Assembly (NCBI GenBank): GCA_017415715.1
Contig: JAFQFD010000038.1
Coordinates: forward strand, 38,491 to 102,490
Source: Bacteroidales bacterium
GTDB lineage: Bacteria; Bacteroidota; Bacteroidia; Bacteroidales; UBA932
Direction of reading: 5' to 3'
Length of the DNA stretch: 64,000 bases
Shown here piece by piece: positions 44,279 through 52,415 of this stretch. Below the pieces are notes generated by a model that had not been told where the DNA came from, made no database searches, and saw only the letters and a list, made by a program, of their open reading frames with translations. Made by a program: the position numbers and the translations under genes. Positions within the stretch are counted from its first letter, which is position 1, and each line of letters starts with the position of its first letter.

Positions 44279-45619
44279 TTATTTGTTCTTTCTGAGATTC
44301 TCTATGTACTTGGAAATCTTATGCAGTTCCTGCGGGATCTTGATCCTTTGCGGACAATGCTCTACGCAGGTGTTGCAGCCGATGCATCTGTCTGCCTGAC
44401 GCAGCTTAGGTACAGCCCTGTCATAGCTTACCAGATATGCTCTTCTTGCCTTCCTATAGTTCTCATCCTCTATGCTTTGCGCCACTTCGCCTGCGTTCAC
44501 GCATTTGTTGTAGTGCAGGAGGATTGCAGGGATGTCTATGCCGTATGGACAAGGCATGCAGTATTTGCAGTCGTTGCAAGGAATTGTCGGATATTTCTTC
44601 ATGAGATCAGCAGTCTCATAAAGGAATGTCAGTTCTTCGTCGTTAAGCGGCACGAGAGGGGAGTAGGTCTTCAGGTTGTCCTGAAGATGCTCCATATATG
44701 TCATTCCGCTCAGGACGCATAGCACGCCCTTCGGAGTGCCTGCAAAGCGGAATGCCCATGAAGCGACGCTTCCTTGAGGATTGCGCTCCTTCAGTCTGTC
44801 GGCAATATGCTGAGGCACTTTTGAAAGTCTTCCTCCGAGCAACGGCTCCATGATGATGGAAGGAATGCCTCTCTTGTCCAGCTCTGTCTGGAGGTATTCT
44901 GCATTTGCATGCTTCCAGTCAATATAATTCAGCTGGATCTGCACGAAGTCCCAGTGGTATTTCTCGTGAAGGGCCATGAGCTCGTCCCATCCTTCGTTTC
45001 CGCCATGGAAAGAGAAGCCGAGGTTGCGTATGCGACCGGCCTTGCGCTCTTCCACCAGGAAGTCAATCATGCCGTTGTCAAGGTATCTCTTCTTGAAGGC
45101 ATCCATTCCGCTGATGCTGTGCAGAAGGTAGTAGTCAATATAGTCAGTCTGCAGATTCTCGAATGACTTCCTATACATCATGATCGAATTCTCTCTGCTC
45201 GAATTGCTGAAGTTCGACAGCTTGGTCGCTATGAAGTAGCTTTCGCGTGGATGTCTCTTCAGCGCGATGCCTGTGGCCTGTTCGCTCTGGCCCTGGAGGT
45301 ATACCGGAGACGTGTCGAAGTAATTTACTCCGTGCTCTATGGCATAGTCCACGAGCCTGTTTGTGGTTTCCTGGTCTATGATGTCCCTGTCGTTCTCATC
45401 CTTGATCATCGGCCATCTCATGCATCCGTATCCGAGGATACTGACCTTGTCTCCGTTGCCAGGGTTGATCCTGTATGTCATTTCCTCTACTGCTGACGTC
45501 GCAGTTTCTGTGGAAGCGGAAGAATTCCTGCAACCTGTCGCAGCGGCCAGACCGCCCATGACCATGGCAGCGCCTCCGGCCCTTTTGAGGAATTCTCTTC
45601 TATTTATGTCGTTTTTCAT
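44279..45619 (-). CDS. Tat-exported aldo/keto reductase with C-terminal ferredoxin domain
   Basis: A 446-residue protein. The N-terminus has a twin-arginine motif (NRREFLKRAGGAAMVMGG) and ends in a possible lipobox AAATGC, so it is probably exported folded with cofactors. Residues about 60-330 are an aldo/keto reductase barrel (VNYFDTSPVYLQGQSEQ with Asp and Tyr, then FIATKLS with Lys). The C-terminal 110 residues hold CNDCKYCMPCPYGIDIP and CIGCNTCVEHCPQRIKIP, i.e. two cysteine clusters for 4Fe-4S centres. It starts 2 bp after the polyferredoxin stop. Physiological substrate unknown. Confidence 0.88.
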   Translation of the reverse strand: MKNDINRREFLKRAGGAAMVMGGLAAATGCRNSSASTETATSAVEEMTYRINPGNGDKVSILGYGCMRWPMIKDENDRDIIDQETTNRLVDYAIEHGVNYFDTSPVYLQGQSEQATGIALKRHPRESYFIATKLSNFSNSSRENSIMMYRKSFENLQTDYIDYYLLHSISGMDAFKKRYLDNGMIDFLVEERKAGRIRNLGFSFHGGNEGWDELMALHEKYHWDFVQIQLNYIDWKHANAEYLQTELDKRGIPSIIMEPLLGGRLSKVPQHIADRLKERNPQGSVASWAFRFAGTPKGVLCVLSGMTYMEHLQDNLKTYSPLVPLNDEELTFLYETADLMKKYPTIPCNDCKYCMPCPYGIDIPAILLHYNKCVNAGEVAQSIEDENYRKARRAYLVSYDRAVPKLRQADRCIGCNTCVEHCPQRIKIPQELHKISKYIENLRKNK

Positions 45620-45621
45620 AA

Positions 45622-47106
45622 TCAGATCTCTTTATGTACTTCGTGTCCTTCAACATGAATCGCAGTGAACGGTCTTGCCGGGCAGAGATTCTCGCATGCT
45701 CCGCAGCCGATGCACCTCTCCTCGTTCACTGTCGGTATCATCAGTGACTTCGGATCCTCCGGATTCTTTCTCACCATTCTGATCGCTCCGGCAGGGCAGT
45801 GGCGCGCGCAGTTGCCGCAGCTCACTTCATCAGTATTCACAACACAGTTGTCAAGATTTACCACAGCATGTCCTATCTGGATTGAAGATTTTTCCTCCAC
45901 TGTTACAGGCTTGATGGCCCCTGCAGGACAGATGTCCGAACATCTGGTACATTCAGGACGGCAGTATCCTCTTTCATATGACATTTCAGGCTGCATCAGA
46001 GTCATCAGCGATGTCGATGGCCTGAGTACCTGGTTCGGACATACGCTTATGCAGAGCTGGCATCCTGTGCAATGGTCGGCCATATGCTTCAGACTCACGG
46101 CTCCGGCCGGCACAAGCGGAGTCAGCCTTTCAGGCTTCTCCACACGCTCGATCTCCGCCAGACCTCCGTCTACCTTCATCTCCTGCGCTTTCGCTGCAAC
46201 AGCGGTTCCGGCTATGACAGCAGAAGTGATGAACGCCCTTCTGCCCTGCTGATTGTCATCCTGAGGAGCAGGGCGGCGTGAGGATCTCCTCTTGTAACTG
46301 ATCGCTCCATCCTTGCATGTGTCGATGCAATCCATGCAGGCCACGCAGCGGCTATAGTCAATCTCATGCTCCTTCATGTTTATGCATGAGGCCTTGCACT
46401 GCTTTCCGCAGAGTCCGCAGTTGCGGCATTTCTCAGTGTCAATCACTGGGGCGAAAATGCTGAATCTGGATACGAATCCGAGCACAGTGCCCACGGGACA
46501 TACCGTGTTGCACCATGTCCTGCCATGCTTCCATGCCAGGAATCCCACGATCACGAGGGTGATGGCGGCAATGATAAGCGATGAAACCGACTTGATCCAC
46601 ACCTCAGTGCTGTAGAATGCATAACTTCCGGCTCTCTCGGCGATCCAAGCGAAGAAGTTGTTGCCAAGCTGGTAGAGCGGCGCGAGGAGATTCGCTGCAA
46701 TCCTTCCGTATGCGCTGTATGGTGCAATGAGGATTGCTATCGAATGGGCTCCGAGCGCGAGGCCTATGATGAAGAGGACAAGTATCGGATATCTGAGCCA
46801 GTTCTTGGCAGGGGAGTACCCGAAACGGAATCTGTTCTTCTTCTTTGTCTTTCCATGAATCCACGAAATGATGTCCTGCATGACGCCGAGCGGACAGATC
46901 ACAGAGCAGTATACCCTGCCGAAAAGAAGCGTGATCAGCAGCAGTATGGCTACTGTCACGAAGTTAAGCGCCAGCACTGCAGGCAGCAGCTGCACCTTGG
47001 CCATCCATCCCAGCCAGGCGTGAAGTGTTCCTGTGAAATCGAGGAACAGCAAAGTCACACCTGCAAAGAAGATGGACGCCAGAATAATTCTGATTTTTCT
47101 TAGCAT
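45622..47106 (-). CDS. Membrane polyferredoxin, NapH-like fused to a NapG-like ferredoxin domain
   Basis: A 494-residue protein. Residues 1-215 contain about five membrane helices and the NapH/YccM motifs YCSVICPLG (66-74) and WCNTVCPVG (198-206). Next come two 4Fe-4S clusters (C227-C241 and C254-C264). A twin-arginine stretch QGRRAFITSAVIAG (287-300), followed by a hydrophobic segment ending AKAQ, lies in the middle. The last 150 residues contain four further cysteine-rich ferredoxin blocks (e.g. CTGCQLCISVCP, CIGCGACENLCP). It likely moves electrons through the inner membrane to the exported aldo/keto reductase that follows 2 bp downstream. Confidence 0.85.
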   Translation of the reverse strand: MLRKIRIILASIFFAGVTLLFLDFTGTLHAWLGWMAKVQLLPAVLALNFVTVAILLLITLLFGRVYCSVICPLGVMQDIISWIHGKTKKKNRFRFGYSPAKNWLRYPILVLFIIGLALGAHSIAILIAPYSAYGRIAANLLAPLYQLGNNFFAWIAERAGSYAFYSTEVWIKSVSSLIIAAITLVIVGFLAWKHGRTWCNTVCPVGTVLGFVSRFSIFAPVIDTEKCRNCGLCGKQCKASCINMKEHEIDYSRCVACMDCIDTCKDGAISYKRRSSRRPAPQDDNQQGRRAFITSAVIAGTAVAAKAQEMKVDGGLAEIERVEKPERLTPLVPAGAVSLKHMADHCTGCQLCISVCPNQVLRPSTSLMTLMQPEMSYERGYCRPECTRCSDICPAGAIKPVTVEEKSSIQIGHAVVNLDNCVVNTDEVSCGNCARHCPAGAIRMVRKNPEDPKSLMIPTVNEERCIGCGACENLCPARPFTAIHVEGHEVHKEI

Positions 47107-47111
47107 ATAGT

Positions 47112-48098
47112 TTAGTTTATGTTTTCATATTCGTCCAGCGCCGCAGCCATCAGTGCTCTTCCTTCTTCGGAAATCTCCCTTGCCTTGGCATATTCGCTGA
47201 TCGCATCATGTGCGTCGAACGCCATCTTTACCAGGATATCCGGCTTATATCTCTCGGCCGCTGTCTTTGCCAGCACGTGATTCATAATGGAGAAAGTGCG
47301 TGACAGAATGCTGTAGTAGTTGTCTTCATATATGGTCTCTCTCTCAGGCTCTTCGTCCTTGAACTTATGAGCTATGACCTTCTGGCCCTGTCTGCCGGCC
47401 AGCTTTACCTTTTCAAAGAATGTCAGCGATGTGTTGTTCCTGACTGCATCCAGAACGCTCTGTGTCTCATCTTCCAGTTCCTTCTCTCTGGCAAGGTATG
47501 CTTCTTCTTCGTTTGCTTCATCAATGAGCATCTTCCTGATGCCGTCAATGTCGATGTCGTTGACGTCGAATGCCACGAGGATGTCATTCTCCTTGCGGAC
47601 AACCTTGTCTATCGGCATAGTGTTCACGATGCCTCCGTCCACGAGTGTCCTGTATCCATATTTGACAGGTCTGAACAATGACGGAATCGAGATGGAAGCC
47701 CTGATTGCATCGAAGAGAGGGCCTTGGTCGAAGACTACTTCTTCTCCGGTGTAGAGGTCTGCAGCTACCGCCCTGTATGGAATGCGGAGATCTTCGATGT
47801 TCACATCGGGTACGATCTCCTTCAACGCTCCGATGACTTTGTCCCCCTTGACGAGATGATTCATGCTCAGGGAGAGGTCCATAAGGTCGAACACCTTCCA
47901 TGCGTCAAGAGTGAAAAGCCACTCCTTCACATCCTCCAGCTTCCCGGCAGCATAAATGCCGCCGACAAGCGATCCGATTGACGTTCCGGCGATTGAGGTT
48001 ATGTCATATCCTCTCCTGGTCAGTTCTTCAATGGCTCCGATATATGCCCATCCGCGCGGTCCGCCGCTGGAAAGCACAAGTGCGACATCCTTTCCCAT
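47112..48098 (-). CDS. Patatin-like phospholipase
   Basis: A 328-residue patatin/RssA-like serine acyl hydrolase. The oxyanion hole SSGGPRGWAYIG lies near residue 10, the nucleophile S40 is in GTSIG, and the catalytic dyad aspartate is in LVDGGIVNTMP. The C-terminal 150 residues are charged and partly helical (NEEEAYLAREKELEDE). There is no signal peptide, so it is cytoplasmic or membrane-peripheral. It heads the unit patatin, polyferredoxin, aldo/keto reductase, with 5-bp and 2-bp gaps, from a -7 element at 48121. The link between lipid hydrolysis and the redox pair is not evident. Confidence 0.9.
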   Translation of the reverse strand: MGKDVALVLSSGGPRGWAYIGAIEELTRRGYDITSIAGTSIGSLVGGIYAAGKLEDVKEWLFTLDAWKVFDLMDLSLSMNHLVKGDKVIGALKEIVPDVNIEDLRIPYRAVAADLYTGEEVVFDQGPLFDAIRASISIPSLFRPVKYGYRTLVDGGIVNTMPIDKVVRKENDILVAFDVNDIDIDGIRKMLIDEANEEEAYLAREKELEDETQSVLDAVRNNTSLTFFEKVKLAGRQGQKVIAHKFKDEEPERETIYEDNYYSILSRTFSIMNHVLAKTAAERYKPDILVKMAFDAHDAISEYAKAREISEEGRALMAAALDEYENIN

Positions 48099-48120
48099 AA
48101 TGATTGCTGTTATATAGCAA

Positions 48121-48128
48121 CAAATATA
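48121..48128 (-). promoter_or_regulatory. -7 promoter element for the patatin operon
   Basis: The minus strand reads TATATTTG, a consensus match 22 bp upstream of the patatin ATG at 48098. Confidence 0.6.
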
Positions 48129-48151
48129 GCAAAAATCATAGAATAATCATC

Positions 48152-48256
48152 TTGGCGTTTAACTGTTTGATATCCAGAGAAATACTAAAACCTCGTGCAG
48201 CCGGAGGGGAGCACGAGGTTTTGGTAATGCGTTGATATGTAGTGGATTATGCGTCA
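48152..48256 (+). repeat. REP-like element D (family 1), 3' of pflA
   Basis: A 105-bp element. 5' box TTGGCGTTTAACTGTTTGAT; a 12-bp perfect stem AAAACCTCGTGC / GCACGAGGTTTT (48187-48222) around a 12-nt loop AGCCGGAGGGGA, core in the same orientation as element C; 3' box AGTGGATTATGCGTCA. The pflA stop begins at 48260. The T run downstream on the minus strand suits it as a pflA terminator. Confidence 0.82.
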
Positions 48257-48259
48257 GGA

Positions 48260-48985
48260 TCAATTCAGGACTGCACAGGTGAAATACTCGTTGAAGAGGG
48301 ACATTGCCCTGTCGAGCTGCTCCGGTGTGTTGGTCTTCGTGTCCTTGAGCTGGTATTCCTGTCCCATTGTCTCATACTTATGGATACCTAGAGTATGGTA
48401 TGGCAGGACCTCCACTCTCTGTAGCATCTTGAAGTCCTTGAAGTGTTCTCCAAGTGCTCTGATGTCTTCCTCGAAGTCGCTGATGCCGGGGACGAGCACA
48501 TAACGGAGCCAGAATGGCTTGCCGTTGTCCTCCAGCCACTGGGCTGTCTTGAGAGTCTGCTCGTTGCTGCGGCCGGTCAGGTCCTTGTGCCTTGCATCGT
48601 TGAACTGTTTGCAGTCCAGAAGCACGAGGTCAGTCTGCCTGAACAACTCCTCGATGTCGCTGTTCCATGCACCTCCGTTGGTGTCTATGCAGATATTGAT
48701 GCCTTCCTCCTTCAGTCTGGCATACAGTGGAAGGAGTTCCCTGGCCTGCATGGTAGGCTCACCGCCGGAGAATGTGATGCCGCCTCTTCTTCCGAAGAAA
48801 GGCTTCTGGCTTACAGCCATCTTCACGATCTCCTCCACTTCTGTGGGGGTGCCTCCCTCAAAGGCTATTGTGTCCGGGTTGGCGCAGTACAGGCAGCGGA
48901 AAGGGCAGCCCTGCAGAAAAACGACGAGCCTTAGACCTGGCCCGTCGTATGTTCCCATTGATTCGTAAGAATGAACCTTGAGCAT
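48260..48985 (-). CDS. pflA: Pyruvate formate-lyase activating enzyme
   Basis: A 241-residue radical SAM enzyme that installs the glycyl radical on PflB. The cluster motif is GCPFRCLYCANPD (CxxxCxxC), followed by the SAM-binding GGITFSGGEP and the substrate region LRYVLVPGISD. The ATG overlaps the pflB stop by one base (TAATG), the usual coupling of the pair. Requires a 4Fe-4S cluster, SAM and anaerobic conditions. Element D lies immediately downstream. Confidence 0.95.
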   Translation of the reverse strand: MLKVHSYESMGTYDGPGLRLVVFLQGCPFRCLYCANPDTIAFEGGTPTEVEEIVKMAVSQKPFFGRRGGITFSGGEPTMQARELLPLYARLKEEGINICIDTNGGAWNSDIEELFRQTDLVLLDCKQFNDARHKDLTGRSNEQTLKTAQWLEDNGKPFWLRYVLVPGISDFEEDIRALGEHFKDFKMLQRVEVLPYHTLGIHKYETMGQEYQLKDTKTNTPEQLDRAMSLFNEYFTCAVLN

Positions 48986-51210
48986 TATCTGAGTGACTCG
49001 TGGAATGTTCTTGAAATAACCTCGAGCTGGTGCTCACGGCTGAGTCTTGTGAAGTTCACAGCATATCCTGAAACGCGGATTGTGAGCTGCGGATACTTCT
49101 CAGGGTGCTCCATTGCATCCTCGAGCATCTCCCTGTTAAGGACGTTCACGTTGAGGTGGTGTGCACCCTTAGTGAAATATCCGTCCATGAGAGTGATGAG
49201 GTTGTCGATCTTGTCCTCGTCTGTAGGACCGAGTGACTTAGGCACGATAGAGAATGTATTTGAGATACCGTCCTTTGCATCGTGGTAGTCGAGCTTTGCT
49301 ACAGATGAGAGTGACGCAACCGCTCCGTGAGTGTCACGGCCGTGCATTGGGTTTGCACCTGGCGCGAATGCCACGCCCTTTGCCCTTCCGTCAGGAGTTG
49401 CACCTGTCTTCTTTCCGTACATCACGTTTGAAGTGATGGTGAGGAGTGAGAGGGTAGGCTGTGCTCCCTTGTAGATCTTGCGTGCGCAGAGCTCTGTGTC
49501 GAAGAGCTGAACGACGTCGCGTGCGAGTACGTCAACCCTGTCGTCGTCGTTGCCGAACATAGGGAAGTCGCCCTCGATGTCGAAGCCCTCGGTGAGGCCT
49601 TCTGAGTTGCGGCGTGCTGTCACCTTTGCATACTTGATTGCTGAAAGCGAGTCTGCCACGATAGAGAGACCTGCTACACCGTATGCGAGGTTGATTGTAG
49701 GGTTTGTGTCGATGAACGCCATCTGAGACCTTTCATAGTCATACTTGTCATGCATGAAGTGGATGATGTTCATTGTTTCGTTGTATACGCGTGCAACCTC
49801 GTGGAGAACCTTCTTGTAGTTTTCCATTACCTCCTCGAAGTCGAGTACGTTGCTCTTGAGAGGCTTGATTCCCTCTACCATGAGTGTACCGGTGTTCTCG
49901 CAGCGTCCTCCGTTGATTGCAAGGAGGAGAGCCTTTGCAAGGTTTGCACGTGCTCCGAAGAACTGGATCGCCTTACCGATCGCCTGGTATGATACGCAGC
50001 ATGCGATACCGTAGTCGTCGCAGCCTCTTACCTTACGCATGAGCGAGTCGTTCTCGTACTGTACTGAGCTTGTGTCGATAGAAACCTTTGCGCAGAACTC
50101 CTTGAATCCCTCAGGGAGCTGTGGATGCCAGAGAACTGTCATGTTCGGCTCTGGTGCAGGTCCGAGGTTGTAGAGAGTCTGGAGGAAACGGAACGAGGTC
50201 TTTGTAACCTTGCTCTTTCCACCGGTGAAACGACCTCCGATAGCCTCAGTGATCCATGTAGGGTCGCCGGCGAAGAGCTCGTTGTATGCGTTCATTCTGA
50301 GGTGGCGTACCATTCTGAGCTTCATTACGAACTGGTCGATGAGCTCCTGTGCGAATGACTCGTCGATGATGTTGTGGTCGAGGTCATACTGGATGAAGAT
50401 GTCGAGGAATGATGATACGTTTCCGAGTGACATCGCCGCTCCGTCCTGCTCCTTGACAGCAGCGAGGTATGCCATGTAGAGCCACTGAACAGCCTCCTGT
50501 GCGCTTCTGGCAGGTCTGCTGAGGTCGAGACCATAGTAGTTACCCATGACCTTGATCTCCTGGAGAGCCCTGATCTGCTCTGCAACCTCCTCGCGGAGAG
50601 TGATGCGTGAGCGGGTCATTGTTCCTGTAAGGTTCTTGAGGTCTTCCTTCTTGGCCTCGATGAGTCTGTCGATACCATAGAGTGCAAGTCTTCTGTAGTC
50701 ACCGATGATACGTCCTCTTGCATAGTTGTCAGGAAGTCCTGTGAGGAAGCCGAGTGACCTGTACTTGCGGATCTCTTCTGTATATACGTCGAATACGCCG
50801 TCGTTGTGTGTCTTTCTATAGTGAGTGAAAATCTCCTTCACCTTAGGGTCGAGCTCCACGCCGTTCTCCTGGCATGCCTTCTCCACTACCTTGAGACCTC
50901 CGAAAGGCTTGATAGCCCTCTTGAGGAGCTCATCTGTCTGGAGACCTACGATAAGCTCGTTCTCCTTGTCGATGTAACCTGCTGCGTGTGAAGTGATTGT
51001 TGAAATGGTCTGTGCGTCGATTGCGCGTACGCCTCCGTTTGCTCTCTCTTCCGCGAGAGCCTCGAGGCACTTGTTCCAGAGCTTCTTTGTGCGCTCTGTC
51101 GGTCCCTGAAGGAATGATGCGTCACCTTCGTAAGGGGTGATGTTGCTGTATACGAAATCTGCAACATCGATTCTGCGGCTCCATCTGCCGTCGTTGAATT
51201 TCTGTGTCAT
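48985..51210 (-). CDS. pflB: Pyruvate formate-lyase
   Basis: PflB converts pyruvate and CoA to acetyl-CoA and formate using a glycyl radical. The start at 51210 ([15 protein letters not shown]) gives 741 residues; the longer frame to 51249 would cover the -7 element TACCTTTG at 51235-51242. The active-site cysteines are C404-C405 in GIACCVSYQ and the radical glycine is G715 in RVSGYAVNF. Codon use is strongly biased, indicating high expression. It is followed by pflA and pairs functionally with the CoA-transferase at 5197 in acetate/formate fermentation. Confidence 0.97.
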   Translation of the reverse strand: MTQKFNDGRWSRRIDVADFVYSNITPYEGDASFLQGPTERTKKLWNKCLEALAEERANGGVRAIDAQTISTITSHAAGYIDKENELIVGLQTDELLKRAIKPFGGLKVVEKACQENGVELDPKVKEIFTHYRKTHNDGVFDVYTEEIRKYRSLGFLTGLPDNYARGRIIGDYRRLALYGIDRLIEAKKEDLKNLTGTMTRSRITLREEVAEQIRALQEIKVMGNYYGLDLSRPARSAQEAVQWLYMAYLAAVKEQDGAAMSLGNVSSFLDIFIQYDLDHNIIDESFAQELIDQFVMKLRMVRHLRMNAYNELFAGDPTWITEAIGGRFTGGKSKVTKTSFRFLQTLYNLGPAPEPNMTVLWHPQLPEGFKEFCAKVSIDTSSVQYENDSLMRKVRGCDDYGIACCVSYQAIGKAIQFFGARANLAKALLLAINGGRCENTGTLMVEGIKPLKSNVLDFEEVMENYKKVLHEVARVYNETMNIIHFMHDKYDYERSQMAFIDTNPTINLAYGVAGLSIVADSLSAIKYAKVTARRNSEGLTEGFDIEGDFPMFGNDDDRVDVLARDVVQLFDTELCARKIYKGAQPTLSLLTITSNVMYGKKTGATPDGRAKGVAFAPGANPMHGRDTHGAVASLSSVAKLDYHDAKDGISNTFSIVPKSLGPTDEDKIDNLITLMDGYFTKGAHHLNVNVLNREMLEDAMEHPEKYPQLTIRVSGYAVNFTRLSREHQLEVISRTFHESLR

Positions 51211-51234
51211 AATATACCTTATATAAATCGGGCG

Positions 51235-51242
51235 CAAAGGTA
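51235..51242 (-). promoter_or_regulatory. -7 promoter element for pflBA
   Basis: The minus strand reads TACCTTTG, 24 bp upstream of the pflB ATG at 51210, with a TTG about 22 bp further upstream. Confidence 0.6.
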
Positions 51243-51320
51243 ACTCCAAATTTCATATAAAGCAATCCCTATTGTAAGGTATTGTAACAAAAAACGTTTA
51301 AAAAACAGCAGAACTTTAAG

Positions 51321-51342
51321 AGAGAGCGACTCGCGCCGCTCT
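51321..51342 (-). terminator. Weak terminator-like hairpin downstream of ssb
   Basis: Arms GAGAGCG (51321-51327) and CGCTCTC (51336-51342) with an 8-nt loop. On the minus strand a T-rich stretch follows after about 20 bp. It lies between ssb and pflB. Confidence 0.4.
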
Positions 51343-51364
51343 CATGCACATTCCATGATGTCGT

Positions 51365-51703
51365 CTAGAACGGGTCCGGCGTATCTTCGAGTATCCTCAG
51401 TTTCTGTGCCATCACTTCGTAGAAGGTCTTCTCCACTCCGTCAGCGTTGGTATATCTTGTAGTCCTGAGTCTTCCGACGACATTAACCGGAACACCCTTG
51501 CAGATGTTGCCCAGGTCGGGCATGTCCTTGTTCTCCCACGCTACAATGTTGTGCCAGGTAGTCTCTGAAACAGCTACTCCCTCCCTGGTCTTGTAAAGTA
51601 TGTCGGTCGCCAGTGAGAAGTTGGCGACCTTGCTCCCGTTGAACTCGTTGGTGCGGACAAATCCGACCCGTCCCTGGAGCTCGATCCTGTTGATGTGATC
51701 CAT
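51365..51703 (-). CDS. ssb: Single-stranded DNA-binding protein (short form)
   Basis: A 112-residue single OB-fold protein: MDHINRIELQGRVGFVRTN, then VANFSLATDILYK and TTWHNIVAWENK, typical SSB strands. The usual long disordered tail is absent, but the last residues EDTPDPF resemble the acidic, phenylalanine-ending tip that binds partner proteins. Bacteroidota often have a second, short SSB of this kind; whether this is the main or an accessory copy cannot be told from this window. A near-match -7 element (TTACTTTG, about 51772-51779) lies upstream. Confidence 0.88.
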   Translation of the reverse strand: MDHINRIELQGRVGFVRTNEFNGSKVANFSLATDILYKTREGVAVSETTWHNIVAWENKDMPDLGNICKGVPVNVVGRLRTTRYTNADGVEKTFYEVMAQKLRILEDTPDPF

Positions 51704-52004
51704 AAGATTCTCTCTCTTTAAATGTTTGACTTGTTCTTCCCCACATCTTATGCGCGCTTGGTAGGTTGGTGCAAAGTAAGGTAAATTAATTCGATAAAAT
51801 CTTCATTATTAGCAACTTCTGACGCTGATCCCCGTCAACTTTTTCTCTTTTTTAGATTTATGTCACTTTTCTTATAATTCTAAAATTTATTTTTGATGGA
51901 AATAATTGTAAGATTCGTAAAAATCTTTGAAAAATAAATTAAAATCGTCTTCGGGCTATTGCATCGACTCCTTTCCAGTGTGATATTTGAGGAAAAAAAC
52001 GGGA
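51704..52004. other. AT-rich intergenic region between divergent ssb and zinc-ribbon genes
   Basis: About 300 bp with no ORF that I can support. Mostly A and T from 51780 to 51960. It should carry both promoters: the ssb side has a near-consensus TTACTTTG on the minus strand, and the zinc-ribbon side has GATATTTG at about 51982-51989 (one mismatch from TAnnTTTG). Confidence 0.5.
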
Positions 52005-52409
52005 ATGGACTATAGCAAGGAAATCCGCCATAGGGCGCGTTGCCTGCATTGCGGGGATAAAATAAAGTATGGCAGGGCAGACAAGAAGTTCTGCAGTGAC
52101 GACTGCAGGGCGTCGCATCATAACGAGGCGCTCAAGGAAAGCCGGGCTTTCCGTCGGCGCGTGCTGGCACGTCTGGTGCATAATCATGATGTACTGATGC
52201 ATCTTATGGAGACGGGCGTGGAGTCGTGTCCGCTCATAGAACTGTCGTCGCAGGGCTTCTCTCCAGACCTTATGACTTCATGCCGCAAGGTGGGGAAGCA
52301 TATGGAGTGCAGCTGCTTTGAGATTAAATATATAATGACGGCATCACGTATCTATTCGATATCGAAAATACAAAATGTTTCCTTAAATTTGCAGAATTGT
52401 AACAAGTAA
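52005..52409 (+). CDS. Small zinc-ribbon protein (DUF2116-like)
   Basis: A 134-residue protein starting MDYSKEIRHRARCLHCG. A zinc-binding module is formed by CLHCG and, 17 residues on, CSDDCRASHHNE; together they give a CxxC...CxxxC pattern similar to DUF2116-type Bacteroidota proteins. The rest is basic and helical (ESRAFRRRVLARLVHNHD). An in-frame TTG at 51987 is possible but less likely. The last 25 residues overlap the -7 element of the next gene. Function is unknown; DNA or RNA binding is only a suggestion from charge and the zinc motif. Confidence 0.72.
   Translation: MDYSKEIRHRARCLHCGDKIKYGRADKKFCSDDCRASHHNEALKESRAFRRRVLARLVHNHDVLMHLMETGVESCPLIELSSQGFSPDLMTSCRKVGKHMECSCFEIKYIMTASRIYSISKIQNVSLNLQNCNK
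52384..52391 (+). promoter_or_regulatory. -7 promoter element for the M3 peptidase gene
   Basis: TAAATTTG is a consensus match, located within the 3' end of the zinc-ribbon gene and 24 bp before the peptidase ATG. Confidence 0.5.
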
Positions 52410-52415
52410 TCAATT

